Shown here: positions 58,901 through 64,000 of the stretch, one piece after another
Position numbering within the stretch: position 1 is the first letter of the stretch
How the letters are laid out: every line of letters starts with the position of its first letter
Assembly (NCBI RefSeq): GCF_000004195.4
Contig: NC_030685.2
Location: 57,102,048-57,166,047 of the forward strand
Origin: Xenopus tropicalis
Taxonomy: Eukaryota > Chordata > Amphibia > Anura > Pipidae
Length of the DNA: 64,000 bases
Direction: 5' to 3'
Made by a program: the position numbers and the translations under genes
Notes under the pieces: model-generated
What the model was told of the DNA's origin: nothing
Databases searched by the model: none
What the model saw: the letters and a program-made list of their open reading frames with translations, nothing else

Positions 58901-61900
58901 CTTTAGTGGGAGTGGGGAGTACCAGTCATATATTATTTACAGCACCGTGTGCCAAGCTTGTTATGTAGAGTCATTTTTATTTTCTTTTAATAGAATATTT
59001 TATTTCCATTTGAAAGGTCATCTTGTTAGGTACTGTAAATATTTTATGTGCCGTTCTCAAATATTGCCCACTGAGCTTTGCAGCAATATATGATAAATGC
59101 AGATTTATTTAAATCAGGAACTTGGCACAACTTATTGAAATTTCCATTTAATGGGTGGGATAATGGTGAAAGCCTCACATATTTGGAAAGGTTTTTGTAT
59201 CATGAATGAGCAAAAGTCAAATCCTGAGTCAAATCCTGGGAAACAGCTGTGCACTGAGGCTACTGAATAAAAATTTATTTTAACCAAGAACTATTCCCTT
59301 TAATGTCTTCCGTCTTCCTGAACGGCACCAAATTGCTGTTAAACTGAGCCTGTTTAATTCTGCTTCTTCCCAGAATAATTTCTCTGCAGTACATATTATG
59401 ACAAGCAATGGAAAAGCATCCTGGTTGAGTTAATGACCCCTACAGATGTGTTTGTCATTCAGAGCTAGCTGAGCTTTAATTGACAAGCAGGTGAGAGCAG
59501 CATGTTTGCATAAACTCAGCTCTCAGACGCCTTCTGCATCCCCTGGACATGGGTATCTCTATGTCCTTTATTGTGTCCTCTTCCTGACAGGACGGAAAGA
59601 TTCCATTCTCTGGGCTGTACTGATTGGTAGCATTGGTAATGAAGGAACCATTTTCATACAGACTGTTCCTGTAAGGTGAGCACACCACCTGCTATAAATA
59701 CAATCAAGGCTGCAGGCCAAAGACAAAACCAAAATACCGGCATAGAACGCCTCTATAATTTTCTATTATTTTGCAATAAAAAGACAATTACATTGGCGTG
59801 TGTCTTTAAATCTTCCTCAGTTTCTTCTTTTGCTTGGTTTTGTATGTTTAATGCAGAAATGATCATATGTTTATCATTAGTGTTGCTTCACATATTAAGG
59901 TATTTTGCAGACATCTTATAGCTGATTAAAACAAAGGACATCTAAATGGGTCTCTTCATTTCTCGCTGATCATACATGTCCAGCATTTTTAACAAATAAG
60001 CTGCTGTTGCCTGCTATTGCAGCAACATAATGTAACAATTATGTGAAAACACAGATTGCATGTGTTTTTTCATTATCCAAAACACTAACTGCAGGTATAA
60101 GAAGAGGGTTTAAGAAGAAGTTAATATATAACCACTATGGCCACAGGCACTATAAGAACAGGCACTGTATTTAGGTCTAGTGCTGCCCTATTCACTGGAC
60201 CTCCACCAGCTCATCCAATTGTCGGTTGCGTACCCCCACTAGCCATCATCTCCACCACTGAATTTAGCAATGAGTATTAAGCAGCGCAAGGCGGAATTTT
60301 TTTAAAGCCTTTTTATATATACATTATATAAGTACCCACGGTCTGCTACCCTACAGCTGCAATCTGGACATGGGGCCTTGAAGCCTACATAGAAATAGGG
60401 TCTGTTCAAAACCCTTCAGTGACGGCACCTACCATATGTTGAATGGGAAAACTATACACTAATGAGCCCCTGTAAAAACAAAACTGATCTGTAATTGTCA
60501 TGGGAAAACATTTTTTCCAAAATGCATCAGTTAATAGAGCAAGATAGCAGCTCCCAGTAGATATCAGAATAGCACTCAATAGTAAGAAATCCAAGTCCGG
60601 TTTGGGACTCCTCCAGTTACATGGGTGTAGGGAAAACAGGTTATCTGAAAGCAGTTCTAATTTTTAGCGCTGGCTCCTTCTATAAGCTCAGAATTAGGCA
60701 CAATGCACTGAGATGGCTGCTTACACACCAATATTCCAACTAAAAAAATATATTTGTTGATTCAAGAATAGAATTTAAAATGGTAGAGTGAATTATTTGC
60801 AATATAAACAGTGTAACTTGATGAAATCCCTTTGAGGATTGATCAGCAACTACCTTGTCTTTGCTTTAAAACCCAGAGAGCATGATCCCACATAGCAAAA
60901 ACTTCCTCCTGGATTCCTTCTGCTTTGCATACAAATGACAAGGTTCTCCTCACAATTAATGCTTTTCATGTGGTTACATTTTCACATATAACAGATGACT
61001 TGTGTTTGGAGATGTAATTTACTATTATTTACACTACTGCCTAGGTATTTTGCCCACATGAAGCTATGGTTATTCTTTACGGTGGCCCTGCCAGAGCTTA
61101 TTGCAGCTATTGCAAATGCTATCTATTGCTTGCTGCATTCTTCTTTCTTGTATTGCACCCAAAGCTCCTTCCTTGTCTGTAAAAGCGTGCTCGCCGAACC
61201 CCAAAGTGATGCACTTATGGGAAAGAAAAGAAGAAGACTGCCACACTTCCATCAGAGTCGTTTCTCCCTCGTGGCACTGTTGTAATTAGATTTGTGAAAA
61301 TGGTAAAAGGTCTCATTGTGAATGGCAACAGCTGTTGACATCAATGTGCTATACTGAATAATTTACTGCATTCATTTTACTTGCTAAAGAACTGTGAGAT
61401 GGAATTGTCTGGCTCCAGCGACACCTTGGCATTTCTCCTTGCTATATTTGCATTGTTCTTCGATTCCGTCTCCATAAAAAAAAATACATTTCAAAAATAA
61501 AATATATGGATGCAACTCCTTTCTGCTTATGTTATAGATTTGTCCAAAGTGTCATCAGACTGAACACCCACAACAAAAGTCGTGCAAGTGTCAGGTTGTC
61601 GCACCTATATGGGATGATTATACCTCATGGGGTCATTTTACATAGAAAAACACAAATGTATATTCCTCTGAGAATGTTCTCTATTGACAGAGAAACTTCT
61701 AACAGGCCCCCAACTCCAATTTCTCATGCTAGAGTTCGCCAACCTGTTTGGTGCCCAAGGGGTGAAATGAATTGTGTGTACAGCAGAAAACACTGGAGTT
61801 TGTTGATAATTTGCAGTCACTCACTATGAAGTCAGTACAAAGCAATTTAGTTTAATCACCATTATACTTGTGCTTCTAGCAATTCTAGCTCATTTCACCT

Positions 61901-62750
61901 CCTTCCCTCAGAGTTTTTGCTAATAAAGGATTCAGCTCCGCGTGGCTGTGTTCTGATAAGTAGGCCACATATATCATAACTGCAAATAAACAGAGAGCAA
62001 CAGCTTTGGCACCTGGATTACTCTCCATTTCTTCCTGTCAGCACTAAGGGGAAGAATGGGATATCTCTAGATTTCCCTGCACAATCTAAGACTCCATCCC
62101 AGAAAGAGCTGACATCATGGAAATGAAGCAGGGATGGACCTGGGAGACATTTATTTCCCTCTCCTCCCTCCCCTCATAACAGTGCTCTAAGAACTCAGCG
62201 AAACAATGTTTTTATTAGTGCTCATGTAATTGCTGCCCATTACCTTTCGGCATTTTGCTGTGGGTGCAGATTCCAATTTAAATTGTGCAGCCCCTGCGGG
62301 ACCTGATTTCACATTCTTAGACTTGGCCCAGGGGCACTGAATGAGAGCGGAGGGATCTCTGTTTCTCTTCAATGACTGACTGGTTTGCAAATATTGCATA
62401 TAAAGCACCTCCGCCTTTGCTAAAAGAAACTATTTGTGTTATATTGCATAGCAGACAAGCAGAAAAGAAGCTTTCATGTAGACCATACATTTGGTCACTA
62501 TTGTTATAAGCTAGAAATGAATTACATAGATTCTTTCTTTGCAAAAGTTATGATATATATCGAAAGCAACCTCTTAAGTAACCCGAGCACAAACGCTGGC
62601 TTTGGTGCTGAAGAGGTTAAAGAAAAGCATGTATTTATAATAACAATATACAAACATATAAATATTTAGACTGCTTGTAGTAGCTTGCTGCGAATCCTAA
62701 TAACCCAGACACTTCACAAAGTCCCCACCACACAAGAAAAAAAACCTTAC
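55989..62750 (-). other. erbb4: erbb4 intron 15 (6.8 kb)
   Basis: It lies between the exon 15 donor (gtaagg) and the JM-b acceptor. It is the least repeat-rich intron in the window. Apart from the repeat at 57401-57960 and a short TA run near 58232-58242, I recognise no element, RNA gene or coding sequence. The stretches 55990-57390 and 58250-62740 appear unique and are where conserved regulatory sequence would be sought. Confidence 0.9.
57401..57960 (+). repeat. Dispersed repeat copy 1, with nested CATACATG insertion
   Basis: It starts GAGAACTAAAGCTTAG and includes CAACCACAGCCCTTTAGC, AAAGATGCCCCAGTAGCTCC and CCTCATTTTCTGCTTGATGA. The same text recurs in direct orientation at 63187-63612. 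At about 57773-57905 it is interrupted by a segment with inverted ends (CTGGCCATACATGCACC and its diverged complement). After that it resumes with CTTCTCAGTAGC. Confidence 0.7.
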
Positions 62751-62905
62751 CCATCTGTACAGTTAGGGTGGCAAGGATGGCATTCTTTGTCCTCATCTGC
62801 GTATTTAAAGATGAAGCTGTTTGCCCCTTGAAGACCTTCTGGACATTTTTCCACGCAGTTGGGCCCATCCTTAAAGTTTGAGCATTTTGTGCAGTGATCT
62901 GGGCC
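62751..62905 (-). CDS. erbb4: erbb4 exon 15: end of extracellular domain IV
   Basis: On the minus strand a ttattttcag acceptor is followed by a 155-bp exon that starts in phase 0, ends in phase 2 and has a gtaagg donor. It begins [20 protein letters not shown], continues with [17 protein letters not shown] and ends [12 protein letters not shown]. This is the cysteine-rich (furin-like) membrane-proximal part of the extracellular region. The spacing C-T-K-C, N-C-V-E-K-C and C-H-P-C-H-P-N-C is diagnostic for the ErbB family, and [11 protein letters not shown] fits ERBB4. The length equals the mammalian exon. The last two bases begin a Gly codon that either JM-b or JM-a completes. The longest open frame over this exon is in a different frame and is not the protein. 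Confidence 0.97.
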
Positions 62906-64000
62906 CTGAAAATAAATAGGTTGTTAGGGAAAATTTGGGTAGAGGGTAAAAATATAACCAACATTATCTTCTTTCGTTTTACCAGATGGAGATTTGTTAG
63001 CACAGAATAAAAGTGATATAACAGAACCCATGGGTATTTTTAGGGTTGGACCAGCCAATCAGAGTACCAGAGAATCTCCCAATGGGCCACAGCCCTGGTG
63101 GGCTTCCCATGAGCCCTTTTTTTTCTCCCATAGGCCTATATGATATGCATTACATTGATCACTATCTACACTGAATCGTTTTTAAGAAGAACTAAAGCTT
63201 AAGTAAAGAAGTAGAGCAGAAATGTTCCATATTATGTTTTGGGTTTCTGTATCAGCCCCAGTCAACCACAGCCCTTTAGCAGGGAAGATATGTGCCTCCA
63301 AAGATGCCCCAGTAGCTCCCCATATTCTCTTCTACTGATTCACTGTACCTGCTCTGTGCTGCTTTCAGTTGCTGAGCTTAGGAACTGCCTCACAATATAC
63401 TTTATATATAGAATATAAATGTCACACACAATATAAGGCTGATGAATAAAAAATTTGGATTAGTACATGGCATTTCTGAAACCTGTATAATTAGCATCAG
63501 AATTTATTAATGAGGCCTGCAGCATCAGTTTATATGGTAGTAAAACCTCATTTTCTGATTGATAATTTGTGACCACAACTAAGCTTCTCAACAGTATGTG
63601 CAGTGCCACTGAAACTTTAACAAAATCCAAGATAACTCTGAAGACCTGAGTCATTACTACTATAGAGATGCTGAACCTTTAGGCTGTTGCAACAAGTTCA
63701 GTATATTACAACAAAACCCCTTAGTAAGTCTGTTTTTATTCTGGTGAAGAAGAAGGTCCATAAGCTCCGTGCGAAGTAAGCTGTGACTAAAGCAATCACT
63801 CTAACACGTGCCGTTCCGTTAGGCCTAATTTTCTTTGATATCTCACTTAAAAAGAGAACTATATGGAAAAGAAATGGATCCAGCTTTCAGCCAATTATTG
63901 TACAGCTCTGTGTCTCATTACCAACAATCAGAGCCAGCAGTTAAAAATGTCTTGCCATGGATCTGAATCATTGGCCATTTGCAGTAACAAGAAAAAAAAA
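62906..64000 (-). other. erbb4: erbb4 intron 14 (partial, runs off right edge)
   Basis: This is upstream of exon 15 in transcript direction. No exon 14 (segment ending in LLTCHGP in human) was found. It contains the repeat at 63187-63612 and otherwise nothing I recognise. Confidence 0.85.
63187..63612 (+). repeat. Dispersed repeat copy 2
   Basis: GAACTAAAGCTTAAGTAAAG, CAACCACAGCCCTTTAGCAG, AAAGATGCCCCAGTAGCTCC and CCTCATTTTCTGATTGATAA match copy 1 at 57401-57960 in the same orientation. No inserted segment is present here. Confidence 0.7.

Noticed and set aside
62635..63003. Minus-strand open frame of 122 codons over exon 15
   Set aside because: It is the wrong frame. The ErbB cysteine pattern appears only in the frame starting GPDHCTKC and bounded by splice sites at 62905 and 62751.
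62906..64000. Possible erbb4 exon 14
   Set aside because: No cysteine-rich in-phase exon with splice sites was seen; presumably beyond the right edge.

Overview
The window looks like vertebrate, most likely pipid frog (Xenopus), genomic DNA. It is AT-rich and full of foldback DNA transposons with TTAAAGG-type or TA-flanked ends. The only host gene recognised is a receptor tyrosine kinase on the minus strand. Its exons match ERBB4 (HER4) in residue content, splice phase and exact exon length, so the whole window is an internal slice of erbb4. I cannot tell X. tropicalis from X. laevis, and the assignment to Xenopus rests on repeat style recalled from memory, not on a search.

Gene layout in transcript order, from high to low coordinates: end of intron 14; exon 15 (extracellular domain IV, 155 bp); intron 15; a closely spaced pair of alternative juxtamembrane exons, JM-b (45 bp) and JM-a (exon 16, 66 bp), only 118 bp apart; an 11.9 kb intron; exon 17 (transmembrane, 133 bp); exon 18 (start of kinase, P-loop, 123 bp); exon 19 (catalytic lysine, 99 bp); a 23 kb intron; exon 20 (alphaC helix to hinge, 186 bp); then more than 15 kb of intron 20 running off the left edge. 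Exons 1-14 and 21 onward lie outside. Joined, the exons read in frame through the stalk, membrane segment and most of the kinase N-lobe. The two JM exons are the switch that decides whether the receptor can be shed and release a nuclear intracellular domain. Neither JM exon stands out by ORF length; both were found from splice signals and residue patterns.

Repeats fill much of the introns. Four can be delimited well: a Tc1-like transposon (52439-54017) with 199-bp inverted repeats and a disabled transposase; a solo LTR (35835-36471) with a 5-bp target duplication; a hAT-type MITE (25241-25615) with a perfect 8-bp target duplication; and an L1/Tx1-like LINE (about 6705-9414) split by a 420-bp multi-hairpin MITE. 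A second LINE 3' end (about 49940-51182) is also split by a palindromic MITE. Several nested insertions give a relative order of transposon activity. Other items are a 100-bp tandem repeat 41 bp downstream of the exon 17 splice donor, a perfect 27-bp stem hairpin in intron 19, and a TA microsatellite in intron 17. I saw no tRNA, rRNA, CRISPR or bacterial-type features.
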